From the NCBI GenBank assembly GCA_002440625.1, contig DJUV01000333.1, forward strand, positions 1-34,286: 34,286 nucleotides of DNA, written 5' to 3'. The position numbers and the translations under genes were made by a program. Numbering within the stretch: the stretch's first letter is position 1; the number at the start of each line of letters is the position of its first letter. Shown in pieces: positions 26,333 through 34,029 of the stretch. The notes beneath the pieces were generated by a model. The model ran no database searches and was not told where the DNA came from. It saw only the letters and a list, made by a program, of their open reading frames with translations. This DNA is from Rhodobacteraceae bacterium UBA6273. GTDB lineage: Bacteria; Pseudomonadota; Alphaproteobacteria; Rhodobacterales; Rhodobacteraceae.

Positions 26333-26710
26333 ATGAACGCAAGACCGCTTTTCCTGACCATCGCAGCCATTGTCGCGGTGATCTTCGGCCTTCTCACCAT
26401 CGTTTCGGGTGGTCGGGCGCTGTTCGGTGGTGTGGACATGGGCGCGGTGGTGCCCTTCGTGCTATGGTTCAACTTCGGCGCCGGGTTCGCCTATGTCCTG
26501 GCCGGGATCGGCCTGTGGCGCGGCGCGGGTTGGGCGCCGATGCTGGCGCTTGGCATTGCCCTGGCGACGCTGGCGGTGTTCGCAGCCTTTCTGTGGCACG
26601 TCTGGTCGGGCGGCGCCTGGGAGGCGCGCACCATGGGCGCGATGATCCTGCGCAGCGGCGTCTGGATCGGCATCGCGGTGCTGGCCTGGCGGTTCCGGAA
26701 AGCCAGCTGA
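26333..26710 (+). CDS. Small integral membrane protein of unknown function
   Basis: This is a 125-residue protein with four hydrophobic segments (about residues 5-24, 36-60, 66-88 and 98-118). No family was recognised. The ATG at 26333 has GGAGG at a good distance and is preferred over an ATG at 26309 that overlaps the ATPase gene. It closes the TetR-exporter operon and faces the ApbE gene across a hairpin region. A role as an accessory subunit of the exporter is only a guess from position. Confidence 0.7.
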   Translation: MNARPLFLTIAAIVAVIFGLLTIVSGGRALFGGVDMGAVVPFVLWFNFGAGFAYVLAGIGLWRGAGWAPMLALGIALATLAVFAAFLWHVWSGGAWEARTMGAMILRSGVWIGIAVLAWRFRKAS

Positions 26711-26711
26711 T

Positions 26712-26758
26712 CACCTGCCCAGCCAGAGGGAAACCCTCGTCTGCCCCTCAGGCAGGTG
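26712..26758. terminator. Hairpin between convergent exporter and apbE operons
   Basis: Outer arms CACCTGCC (26712-26719) and GGCAGGTG (26751-26758) enclose an inner GAGGG-aaa-CCCTC hairpin (26726-26738). No T-tract follows on either strand, so the terminator function is tentative. Confidence 0.45.
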
Positions 26759-27713
26759 CCGCCGCGCCGTGAAACAGGGCGCCGACGGCATAGGGCCGGA
26801 TGCCATCCGCCTCGCGCATCAAAAACAGCGCATCAAGGCCAAGGTGCGCGGCCAGATCGCCGCCGGCCTTCGGCCCCAGAACCATCAGCGCGCTCGCCCA
26901 GGCATCGGCCTCGGCGCAGGTGCGGGCGACGACGGTGACCGAGGCCGGAGAGGATCGCAGCGGCCCGCCCGTCGCCGGATCCATCGTGTGCGACAGGCGC
27001 ATGCCCCGCACGATCACGCCGTGGCGGTAGTCGCCCGAGGTGGCGACGGCGGCATCTTCAAGCGCCAGAATGGAATGGGGGGCGCGGCGCGCAAGGTCGG
27101 GCGCCTCGACGGCGATGGTCCAGGGCTTGCCATCGGGGCGCAGGCCCATGGCCCGCATCTCGCCGTCGATGCCGACCAGAGCCGCCGTGATGCCAAGATC
27201 GCGCAGCGTCCCGGCCAGCCGGTCCACGCCGTGGCCCTTGGCGATCCCGTTCAGGTCCAGCGTGACCGGGGCATGCTGCCGCACCCGCAGGGCGGCGCGG
27301 TCGATCTCCAGCACCTCATGCGTGGGCGGGCGCGTGGCGGCCATGGCCCTGCGGATGCCGTCGGCGCTGGCCTCATCGGGGCCAAAGCCCCAGGCGCGCA
27401 CCGCATCGCCCATGCCGATATCAAAAGCGCCGCCCGAGGCGCGTCCGATGCTTAGTCCAAGGTCCAGCACCTGCGCCAGCCCGGCCGGAACATCGACCCA
27501 TGCGCCCACGGGCGCCCGATTCAGGCGCATCAGGTCGCTGTCGGGCTTCCAGGTGGACATCTGGGCATCGACCTCGGCCACAGCCAGTTGCAAGGCCGCC
27601 TGCGCCGGGGCGGGGTCAAACCCCGGCTCGGCATGGAACAGGGCCGACCAGCGCGTGCCCATGGTCGGGCCGTTCAGGGCGTGGCGGGTCGGGTCAGTAG
27701 ATGTCTTCGGCAT
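26748..27713 (-). CDS. apbE: ApbE-family FAD:protein FMN transferase
   Basis: This 321-residue enzyme is predicted to attach FMN from FAD covalently to a Ser/Thr of target proteins. Family motifs are PTMGTRWSA (residues 16-24), LDLNGIAKGHGVD (152-164), VGIDGEMRAMG, ATSGDYRHG (224-232) and SHTMDPATGGP (241-251), which bind FAD and magnesium. The gene overlaps the upstream reductase gene by 20 bp, so the two are co-translated. No signal peptide or lipobox is visible from this start, although many ApbE proteins act in the periplasm. Either the true start differs or this one works in the cytoplasm. Neighbouring PepSY and DUF2271 genes fit known flavinylation-associated gene sets. Confidence 0.92.
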   Translation of the reverse strand: MPKTSTDPTRHALNGPTMGTRWSALFHAEPGFDPAPAQAALQLAVAEVDAQMSTWKPDSDLMRLNRAPVGAWVDVPAGLAQVLDLGLSIGRASGGAFDIGMGDAVRAWGFGPDEASADGIRRAMAATRPPTHEVLEIDRAALRVRQHAPVTLDLNGIAKGHGVDRLAGTLRDLGITAALVGIDGEMRAMGLRPDGKPWTIAVEAPDLARRAPHSILALEDAAVATSGDYRHGVIVRGMRLSHTMDPATGGPLRSSPASVTVVARTCAEADAWASALMVLGPKAGGDLAAHLGLDALFLMREADGIRPYAVGALFHGAAAPA

Positions 27714-29901
27714 AGCGTCCCCTCGCTTTCAGGGTGATCGGGGTCAGTCCGGCGGGCGCGAGGAAGTCGGCCAGCGCCTCGGCCACGCCTGCGGCCATCT
27801 CGCGCCCACCGCAGACCATGATGCGCGCGCCACCCCGGATCAGCCGGGCTATTTCAGCGCCTTCGGCACGCAATGCGTCTTGGACATAATCGGGTTTCGC
27901 ACCCCTTGAGACGGCGGTGGTCACCCGCGCAAGGCGACCGTCCGCCCGCCAGCCCGGCAGATCCTCGCCATAAAGAAAGTCGCTGTCGGGGTGGCGCATG
28001 CCGAAAAACAGATGGACGGGCCGCCGCTTGCGGTTGCCCCGGATGATGCCGGCAAGCGGCCCGATCCCGGTGCCGGCGCCGATCAGGATCAGCGGCGCCG
28101 CGCCCGGCGCGGGGTGGAAGCCGGGGTTGCGCCGCACGAAGGCACGGACCTTTTGACCCGGCTCCAGCGCCAGCAACTGCCCCGAACACAGGCCGCCCGG
28201 AAGCTTGCGCACCACGATCTCGACAAAGCCGTCGCGCCGCTCTGATGCCAGCGAGTAAAGCCGCGGCAGGTCCGAGCCTTCGGGCAGGATGCCCAGCAGA
28301 TCGCCGGCCCGGAACCGCGCAAACCCGCGCCCCGTCAACCGCTGCCACAGGCTGATTTCAGGCAGGGCAAAGCGCAGGATCGCGGTCGGCGCCTGCACCT
28401 CGGCGCCGTAGTCGCGGCGCGAGATCAGGGTCAGCGCCTTGGTCGGCGGCGCCATCGGCTGGTGCGCCAGTGCAAGCTCGATCGCCAGCGCCTCGCCCAG
28501 GGCACGGCCCCAGCGGGCAAAGTCCTGCGGCGACTGCCGGTCCACGGTGTCGATGGGCAGCAGTCGCGCCCAGCCTTTCGCGGCGGCGAGCCGCGCCACC
28601 TCATCGGCGAAGGCGCAATAGGCGGGGAAGCTGCGGTCGCCAAAGCCCAGAACGGCCAGCGGGGCATCCGGGACGGATGTCAGCGCCGCGAGACGGTCGA
28701 GGAAGCCTTTCGCCGTGGCGGGGGCCTGCCCCTCGCCCCAGGTGGCGGCAAGGATGATGAAGCGTTCGGCCAGCGGATAGCGGCCTGGGTCGAAGCCCGA
28801 CATCGGTGCGACATGAACGCTTTGCCCCGCCGCGGTCAGCGCCCCGTGCAGCGTCGCGGCAAAGCCCCAGGTGCTGCCTGCCTCCGATCCGACCAGCAGG
28901 ATCGTTGCGGCACGTTTCGCCGGATGGTTGCCACGGATGCGTGGCCGCGCCCGCCGCCCGGCAAGCCACAGGATGACGCCGGTCGCCCCCATCACCGGCA
29001 CGCCAAGCGCCATCACCCCCAGCACAAGGCCAAGCGCCGCCGCCCCCTGGCCGGTGTGCAGCATGAGGGCGATTTCCGACACCCGCTGCCATCCCGTCGG
29101 TTCGGCCCAAGCCAGCAGCTTGCCCGTTCCCTGATCAAGATAGCCGGTGCCGCGATCCGTCTTCAGCGTAAAGACATCCGTAGCATCATCGGGGTAGGGG
29201 AAGCTCAACTCGCGCAGCTCGGCCACGGGGGTGGCGGCAAGCGGCGCCATTGTCGCAAGCGCGGCCCCGGACTGGCCGCTGACCTCGGTCGGCAAGGCCG
29301 GTGCCGCAGGGCCGTCGGGCAGCAGATCGAAGGTCGAGGCCGCCATCCACAGCGCCGTCGCCGAAGACAGGGCAAGCCCGATGACCGCCACGCGGGCAAT
29401 CTCGGTGTGGATGCGGCCCGGCCACGGTCCACGCAAGCGCGCGAACCAGCGCCGCCAGCCGCCCATGCGCCGCGCGACGAGCAGCACGCCCGAGACCGAC
29501 AGCACCAGCATTACGGCGGCTGCCATGGCCATGGTCATGCGGCCGGCATCCCCCAGAAACAACGAGCGGTGCAGGTTGGTCAGCCAGCGCTGGACAGGAT
29601 AAGGGTCGGCGCTGGCAACGCCGCGCCCGGTCGCGGGGTCGATGACCGCAGAGCCGGGCGTGTCGGCATCGAACCAGTAGGCGGTGATCCGACCCGAGGG
29701 CGCGCGCCGGATCTGCTCGACCCCCGGATAAGCCTCCTGCACCCTTGCAGCCAGTTCGGCGACGCTGATGCCCGCCCCGGCCTGCGGCGCGGCCAGACGC
29801 TCGGCCGCCGGAAACACCGAGAGCGCCGCGCCGCTGAGCGCAAGGATGGTGACCAGCACAAGGGCCAACAGGCCCGGCCAACGATGAAGCGCGCGGATCA
29901 T
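27694..29901 (-). CDS. PepSY-flavodoxin-ferredoxin reductase membrane fusion protein
   Basis: This 735-residue protein joins a membrane PepSY part to a cytoplasmic NADPH-flavin reductase part. Membrane segments are at about 10-30, 122-143, 168-188 and 285-315, with PepSY domains between them. A flavodoxin domain spans about 333-475 (ILLVGSEAGSTWGFAA). The reductase module has an FAD motif RLYS (547-550), a nucleotide site GAGTGIGP (608-615), CGG (697-699) and a C-terminal aromatic Tyr735 after RYAEDI. This is the plan of sulfite-reductase-alpha-like proteins. It should move electrons from NADPH via FAD and FMN to the membrane or periplasm, perhaps for iron reduction. It overlaps apbE, and DUF2271 lies 6 bp upstream. 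Confidence 0.9.
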   Translation of the reverse strand: MIRALHRWPGLLALVLVTILALSGAALSVFPAAERLAAPQAGAGISVAELAARVQEAYPGVEQIRRAPSGRITAYWFDADTPGSAVIDPATGRGVASADPYPVQRWLTNLHRSLFLGDAGRMTMAMAAAVMLVLSVSGVLLVARRMGGWRRWFARLRGPWPGRIHTEIARVAVIGLALSSATALWMAASTFDLLPDGPAAPALPTEVSGQSGAALATMAPLAATPVAELRELSFPYPDDATDVFTLKTDRGTGYLDQGTGKLLAWAEPTGWQRVSEIALMLHTGQGAAALGLVLGVMALGVPVMGATGVILWLAGRRARPRIRGNHPAKRAATILLVGSEAGSTWGFAATLHGALTAAGQSVHVAPMSGFDPGRYPLAERFIILAATWGEGQAPATAKGFLDRLAALTSVPDAPLAVLGFGDRSFPAYCAFADEVARLAAAKGWARLLPIDTVDRQSPQDFARWGRALGEALAIELALAHQPMAPPTKALTLISRRDYGAEVQAPTAILRFALPEISLWQRLTGRGFARFRAGDLLGILPEGSDLPRLYSLASERRDGFVEIVVRKLPGGLCSGQLLALEPGQKVRAFVRRNPGFHPAPGAAPLILIGAGTGIGPLAGIIRGNRKRRPVHLFFGMRHPDSDFLYGEDLPGWRADGRLARVTTAVSRGAKPDYVQDALRAEGAEIARLIRGGARIMVCGGREMAAGVAEALADFLAPAGLTPITLKARGRYAEDIY

Positions 29902-29907
29902 GGCACC

Positions 29908-30378
29908 TCACATATCGTAGCGGAAGTTGGCGATATAGCGGCGCCCGCGGACGGGCTTGCCCGCGCCGGCACTTGTCAGGGGCAAGGCGATCTCGTTCGG
30001 GCTGTCGCGCATTTCCTCGACGGCGGCGTCGATGTGCAGCACATAGCCCGCATCGAACAACGCATCGGCAAGATCAAGCGTGATCTTTAGCGACTGCCCC
30101 GCGCCGACGCTCGCGCCGGTGATGCCGTTGATCTGCGCCGGATTGCCGCCGGTGGCGCGATACCAGTCGCCAAGGCTTTGGTAGTATTTCGACTTGTCCC
30201 CGGCCATCCACAGGGTTCCGGCATAGGCGCCCCGCGCATCGGTGACGTAAAGCACCAGATAGGCGCCATCGCCGCCATAGCCGCTGAGCGTGGTGGTCAG
30301 CGTGACCGGCCGCGCCTGGGCCAGACCGGGAAGCGTCAGCGCAGTCGTCAGCGCAAGCGTTGTGAGAAGGGATTTCAT
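29908..30378 (-). CDS. Exported DUF2271-family protein
   Basis: This is a 156-residue protein with a Sec signal peptide (residues 1 to about 22, ending AQA). The mature part reads VTLTTTLSGYGGDGAYLVLYVTD, then GTLWMAGDKSKYY and YQSLGDWYRATGG, as in DUF2271 proteins. Residues 85-90 read GITGAS, which resembles the ApbE recognition pattern in which Ser or Thr carries FMN. Ser90 is therefore a possible covalent flavin site, as an inference. The ATG at 30378 has AAGGAA upstream. The longer frame from 30450 lacks family sequence. It is co-transcribed with the reductase and apbE genes. Confidence 0.82.
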   Translation of the reverse strand: MKSLLTTLALTTALTLPGLAQARPVTLTTTLSGYGGDGAYLVLYVTDARGAYAGTLWMAGDKSKYYQSLGDWYRATGGNPAQINGITGASVGAGQSLKITLDLADALFDAGYVLHIDAAVEEMRDSPNEIALPLTSAGAGKPVRGRRYIANFRYDM

Positions 30379-30452
30379 GGCACCATTCCTTGGAAGGGGT
30401 TTGCGGATATCGAACGGCTGCGCTGCGGCATTTCCGCCGCAGCGCAGCAAGG

Positions 30453-30830
30453 TCAGTTCACCTGGATCTTGGGCGGCGCACCGGTGCCGAACAGCCCATT
30501 CGCCGGAGGTGCCACGCTGCCCACCGGGGCCGGATCGCGCTTGCCGCGCCCCGCGTCGTCGTCATCCTCGTCGTCGATCTCGATTACCTGAAGCGTCTTC
30601 GGGTTGATCTTGGCCTCGATGCGGCGGCCTTCGCGGGTCTGCGCCTTGACCTCGTAGCAACCGTCGTCGACCTTGACCTTGCGCAGGGTCCAGCCGTTCT
30701 CGGCGGCCAGGCGCGACACGGCTTCCTTCGGTTGCCACTCGTCAAGGGGCACCTTGCAATCGTCATCGGCCAGCGCCATGCCGGCCGGAATCGCCGCAAG
30801 GATCGCAAGGGCAGTCAGGGTCTTTTTCAT
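30453..30830 (-). CDS. Small exported PepSY-domain protein 1
   Basis: This 125-residue protein has a signal peptide (residues 1-22, ending ALA) followed by DDDCKVPLDEWQP and a single PepSY domain (EAVSRLAAENGWTLRKVKVDDGCYEVKA, written here in part). Two conserved cysteines could form a disulfide in the periplasm. An acidic stretch (EIDDEDDDD) and a Pro/Gly-rich tail follow the domain. GGAGGTT precedes the ATG at 30830. It has two shorter paralogues upstream on the same strand. The gene is 75 bp ahead of DUF2271. Confidence 0.85.
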   Translation of the reverse strand: MKKTLTALAILAAIPAGMALADDDCKVPLDEWQPKEAVSRLAAENGWTLRKVKVDDGCYEVKAQTREGRRIEAKINPKTLQVIEIDDEDDDDAGRGKRDPAPVGSVAPPANGLFGTGAPPKIQVN

Positions 30831-30933
30831 CGGAACCTCCAGTGGGGTGATGCGGGCAGAATGGGTGCCTGGCCTGAGGCTTGCCTGACGGAGGCGAGGT
30901 TTCTGCGTCAGCCCGCCGTCAGCTTCGCCGAAT

Positions 30934-30966
30934 GGCAAGGGCCGACACATCGGGTCGGCCCTTGCC
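30934..30966. repeat. Perfect 13-bp hairpin between PepSY genes 2 and 1
   Basis: Arms 30934-30946 (GGCAAGGGCCGAC) and 30954-30966 are perfectly complementary with a 7-nt loop. They lie 28 bp after the stop of PepSY gene 2. There is no T-tract on either strand. It could end or attenuate transcription, or protect the mRNA end. Confidence 0.6.
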
Positions 30967-30993
30967 TGAAGTGCTGCCCCGGCGGGCCGGGGT

Positions 30994-31314
30994 TCAGTTC
31001 GACGGCTCGGTTGCGGGGGCGGCGGCAGGGGCCGCGCCCTCGTCTGCGAACTTCTTGATCTTCGCCTTGACCACATCGAGCGTCTCGGGGTCGATCTTGG
31101 CCTTGAGGGTGTTGCCACCGATATCCGTGACCAGGATCTCGTAGCAGCCGTCGTCGATTTCCTGCCACTGGATGGTCCAGCCATAGTCGTTGGCCAGTTG
31201 GGTCACCGCCTCCCAGGATTGCGGCTGCGACGTCGGCCGGCAGTCGTCGTCGGCAAATGCGGCGCCGGCGGGAATGGCGGCAAGCAGGGCGAGGGTTGCG
31301 AGCATCTTCGTCAT
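30994..31314 (-). CDS. Small exported PepSY-domain protein 2
   Basis: This is a 106-residue paralogue of the flanking PepSY proteins. It has a signal peptide (residues 1-21), then DDDCRPTSQPQSWEAVTQL and a PepSY domain with IDDGCYEILVTDIGG. The two cysteines are conserved. The C-terminus is Ala/Pro-rich. AAGGAGTTC lies upstream of the ATG at 31314. It is the most divergent of the three copies. The protein is probably soluble in the periplasm. Confidence 0.85.
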   Translation of the reverse strand: MTKMLATLALLAAIPAGAAFADDDCRPTSQPQSWEAVTQLANDYGWTIQWQEIDDGCYEILVTDIGGNTLKAKIDPETLDVVKAKIKKFADEGAAPAAAPATEPSN

Positions 31315-31444
31315 GGCATGAACTCCTTGGTCCGGTTTTCCATTGCACGCATCCTGCGCCCCTGCCCTGACCCGGTGCTGACGACACGGCCGAAACCCTG
31401 TCAGCCTCCCGTCAGCCGCGCGGAGGACAGAAACGGGGGGGCAG

Positions 31445-31470
31445 AAAAAAGCCCCGCCTGGAGCGGGGCC
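31445..31470 (-). terminator. Rho-independent terminator after PepSY gene 3
   Basis: Read on the minus strand, GCCCCGC (31469-31463) and GCGGGGC (31457-31451) form a 7-bp stem with a 5-nt loop, followed by six T (31450-31445). It separates PepSY gene 3 from genes 2 and 1. Confidence 0.85.
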
Positions 31471-31527
31471 GTCGCAGATTGGGTGCAGTCGCGGCGCGGA
31501 AGCGCGGGCAGGGTCGCCTTTGCGCCG

Positions 31528-31839
31528 TCAGTCCCCCTTCTTCCTGCCATCGGGGCGGGGCCGATCATGCCCGTCCTCGTATTCGATCTCGATTACGTCC
31601 AGCGTGCCGGGATGAAGGCTCACCTCGATCCGGCGCCCCTCGCGGTCAGCGCCCTTGATCTCGTAGCAGCCGTCGTCGATCTTGATGCGCCGCACGCTCC
31701 AGCCGTTTTCTTCGGCAAGCCGCGCCACCGCACCGCGCGGCTGCCAGTCGGCCATGGGCACGAAGCAGTCGTCGTCGGCAAAGGCTGCCCCGGGCGAAAT
31801 GACCGCAAGAAAGGCAAGCATTGTCAGCGGTTGCTTCAT
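31528..31839 (-). CDS. Small exported PepSY-domain protein 3
   Basis: This is a 103-residue paralogue with a signal peptide (residues 1-21, ending AFA) followed by DDDCFVPMADWQP and a PepSY domain with IKIDDGCYEIKGADREGRR. It resembles PepSY protein 1 more than protein 2. The tail is short, acidic then basic. The ATG at 31839 has GGAG upstream and is favoured over 31875. The gene is divergent from the response-regulator gene at 31984. PepSY genes placed next to two-component systems are commonly part of the regulon. A dedicated terminator follows. Confidence 0.85.
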   Translation of the reverse strand: MKQPLTMLAFLAVISPGAAFADDDCFVPMADWQPRGAVARLAEENGWSVRRIKIDDGCYEIKGADREGRRIEVSLHPGTLDVIEIEYEDGHDRPRPDGRKKGD

Positions 31840-31983
31840 GGGCCAAACTCCGTATCGCGGCCAGTTTGACGACATTATGCGCGGCGAAGCTGACGGGATG
31901 CTGAAGGCGATGGTATAGCGGCGCCAGTTGCGCGTCAGCCTGAACGGTCAGAAATCGCCATCAGGAAGTGGATGGAGAGGGCG

Positions 31984-32643
31984 ATGCGCATCCTGCTGAT
32001 CGAGGATGATACCGTTCTGGGCGCCGCCGTGCGCGACCAGATCGCCGCGGATGGCCAGTCAGTGGATTGGGTCACGCGGCTTGATGCGGCGGGCGACGCC
32101 ATGGCGGGTGCGGCCTACGATCTGGTGCTGCTCGACCTCATGCTGCCTGACGGGCGCGGCATCGTGTTTCTGCGGTCGCTGCGCACCAGGGGCGATGTAA
32201 CGCCGGTCATCATCCTGACCGCGCTTGACCAGATCTCGGACCGGATCGAGGGGTTGAACGCCGGTGCCGACGACTATCTGGTGAAGCCCTTTGATCTGGC
32301 CGAGCTTTCGGCGCGGATCGGCTCGGTGGCGCGGCGCTATTCCGGCAACCCGAACCCGATTCTTGCCCACGGCGCGCTGGTCATCGACCTTGCCGGGCGC
32401 ACGATCCGCTGCGATGGCCGGCCCGTGCAGTTGACCGCGCGCGAATGGGCGCTGTTCGAGGCATTCCTGACCCGGCCGGGGCAGCTTCTGTCCAAGGCAC
32501 AGCTTGAAGACAAGCTTTATGCCTTCGACGCCGAGGTGGAAAGCAACACCATCGAGGTTCATGTCAGCCGCCTGCGCAAGAAACTGGGCGCCGCGGTGAT
32601 CGAGACCGAACGTGGGCTGGGCTACCGGCTGGGGGCACCATGA
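31984..32643 (+). CDS. OmpR/PhoB-family response regulator
   Basis: This is a 219-residue regulator. The receiver domain spans residues 1-115, with acidic pocket ED at 7-8, phosphoacceptor Asp51 in LLDLMLPDG and Lys101 in VKPF. The C-terminal winged HTH is at about 125-219 (LTAREWALFEAFL, SNTIEVHVSRLRKKLG, ETERGLGYRL). The ATG at 31984 has GGAGAGG upstream and is preferred over 31972. It overlaps the kinase gene by ATGA. Divergent orientation to the PepSY genes suggests that it controls them and the flavin electron-transfer operon. Confidence 0.93.
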   Translation: MRILLIEDDTVLGAAVRDQIAADGQSVDWVTRLDAAGDAMAGAAYDLVLLDLMLPDGRGIVFLRSLRTRGDVTPVIILTALDQISDRIEGLNAGADDYLVKPFDLAELSARIGSVARRYSGNPNPILAHGALVIDLAGRTIRCDGRPVQLTAREWALFEAFLTRPGQLLSKAQLEDKLYAFDAEVESNTIEVHVSRLRKKLGAAVIETERGLGYRLGAP

Positions 32644-33968
32644 GGCTGCGCAGCCTTCAGGTGCGGTTGGGGCTGTCGCTGGGCATTCTGCTCACGCTCT
32701 TGTGGATCGCGGCGGCCTCGGTCACGGCGGTGAGGCTGCGGCAGGAGATGGACAGGATCTTCGATTCGACCTTGCAAGAGGCGGCGCAACGCCTGCTGCC
32801 GCTGGCGGCGGTCGAGATCATCGGACGCGAGGAGGAGGGTGTCACCCAGCGCCTTGCCGACCTGCACGAACATGACGAATTCCTCACCTATATCGTGCGC
32901 GATGACGCCGGGCGCATCCTGCTGCAATCGCACGAAGCCGACCCCGCCCTGTTCCCCGCCTGGGACGGGCCGGGCTTTCGCACCACCGCGACCCATCGGC
33001 TTTATGGCGAGGATGCCGTGCGGGGCACGATACGGATTACCGTCGCCGAACCGCTTGCGCATCGCGCGGCGGCGGCGCGCGACATTCGCGCGGGCCTCGG
33101 GGTGCCGCTCCTGGTGGTCATCCCCGCCGCACTTCTGGCGATCATGCTGGCCGTCCGGTCCGGCCTGGTGCCGCTCCGGCGCTACCGTGACCGGCTTGCG
33201 GCCCGTTCCGCCCTCGACCTCACCCCGATCCCCTGCGACGACCTGCCGACCGAGGCCGCCCCGGTGGGGGCCGCCCTCAATGCCCTGCTCGCACGGCTCA
33301 AATCCGCGTTCGACGCGGAGCGCAGTTTCGCCACCAACGCCGCGCATGAGTTGCGCACCCCCCTGGCCGGGGCGATCGCGCAGGCGCAGCGGCTACGGGC
33401 GGAGACGCAGGACGACAATGCCGCGCAGCGGGCTGCCGAGATCGAAGCCGCGCTGAAGCGGCTGACCCGGATTGCCGAACGGCTGCTGCAACTTGCGCGG
33501 GCTGAGGGCGGCCAGTTGCGGCTTGGGCAGACCTCGGATCTGCGCCTCGCCGCCCGGCTGATCGTCGAGGACATCGCAAGGGCCGCGCCGGGCCGGATCC
33601 TTCTGACTCTGCCGGATGGGCCAGTGATGTCGGGCCTCGACCCGGACGCTTTCGGCATCATCTGCCGCAACCTGATCGAGAACGCCCTGCGGCACGGGGC
33701 ACCCGATGGTCCGGTCGAGGCAAGTCTGGCGGAGGACGGCACCTTCCGCGTCGCCAATGACGGCCCCATCGTGCCGACGGACGTGCTGGAACGGCTGGCC
33801 CGGCGCTTCGAACGGGGAACGGCCGGGACGGATGGCAGCGGGCTTGGTCTGGCCATCGTGTCCGCCATCGCGGGCCGGATCTCGTCGCGACTGGTGCTGC
33901 AATCGCCCAGACCCGGAAAGGAGTTGGGGTTCGAAGCCTCGGTGATCCTGCCGACGGGCCGTCGCTGA
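32640..33968 (+). CDS. Sensor histidine kinase
   Basis: This is a 442-residue inner-membrane kinase with membrane segments at about 10-32 and 152-172, which enclose a periplasmic sensor of about 120 residues. A HAMP-like linker follows. The dimerisation domain carries the phosphoacceptor His236 in NAAHELRTPL. The ATPase domain has an N box (RNLIENALRHG, Asn348) and a G box (GSGLGLAIV, 399-407). The start overlaps the response-regulator stop. The signal is not known. The PepSY proteins or metal ions are the natural guesses from context. Confidence 0.92.
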   Translation: MRLRSLQVRLGLSLGILLTLLWIAAASVTAVRLRQEMDRIFDSTLQEAAQRLLPLAAVEIIGREEEGVTQRLADLHEHDEFLTYIVRDDAGRILLQSHEADPALFPAWDGPGFRTTATHRLYGEDAVRGTIRITVAEPLAHRAAAARDIRAGLGVPLLVVIPAALLAIMLAVRSGLVPLRRYRDRLAARSALDLTPIPCDDLPTEAAPVGAALNALLARLKSAFDAERSFATNAAHELRTPLAGAIAQAQRLRAETQDDNAAQRAAEIEAALKRLTRIAERLLQLARAEGGQLRLGQTSDLRLAARLIVEDIARAAPGRILLTLPDGPVMSGLDPDAFGIICRNLIENALRHGAPDGPVEASLAEDGTFRVANDGPIVPTDVLERLARRFERGTAGTDGSGLGLAIVSAIAGRISSRLVLQSPRPGKELGFEASVILPTGRR

Positions 33969-34029
33969 CCATCGCAAGTGGTTCGGCCTTGCCGGCACAT
34001 CGCCGCGGGACATCGCGAAGCCGTCGCAC

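Noticed and set aside
28462..30090. 542-codon open frame on the plus strand
   Set aside because: It lies opposite the PepSY-flavodoxin-reductase gene, whose motifs are clear on the minus strand.
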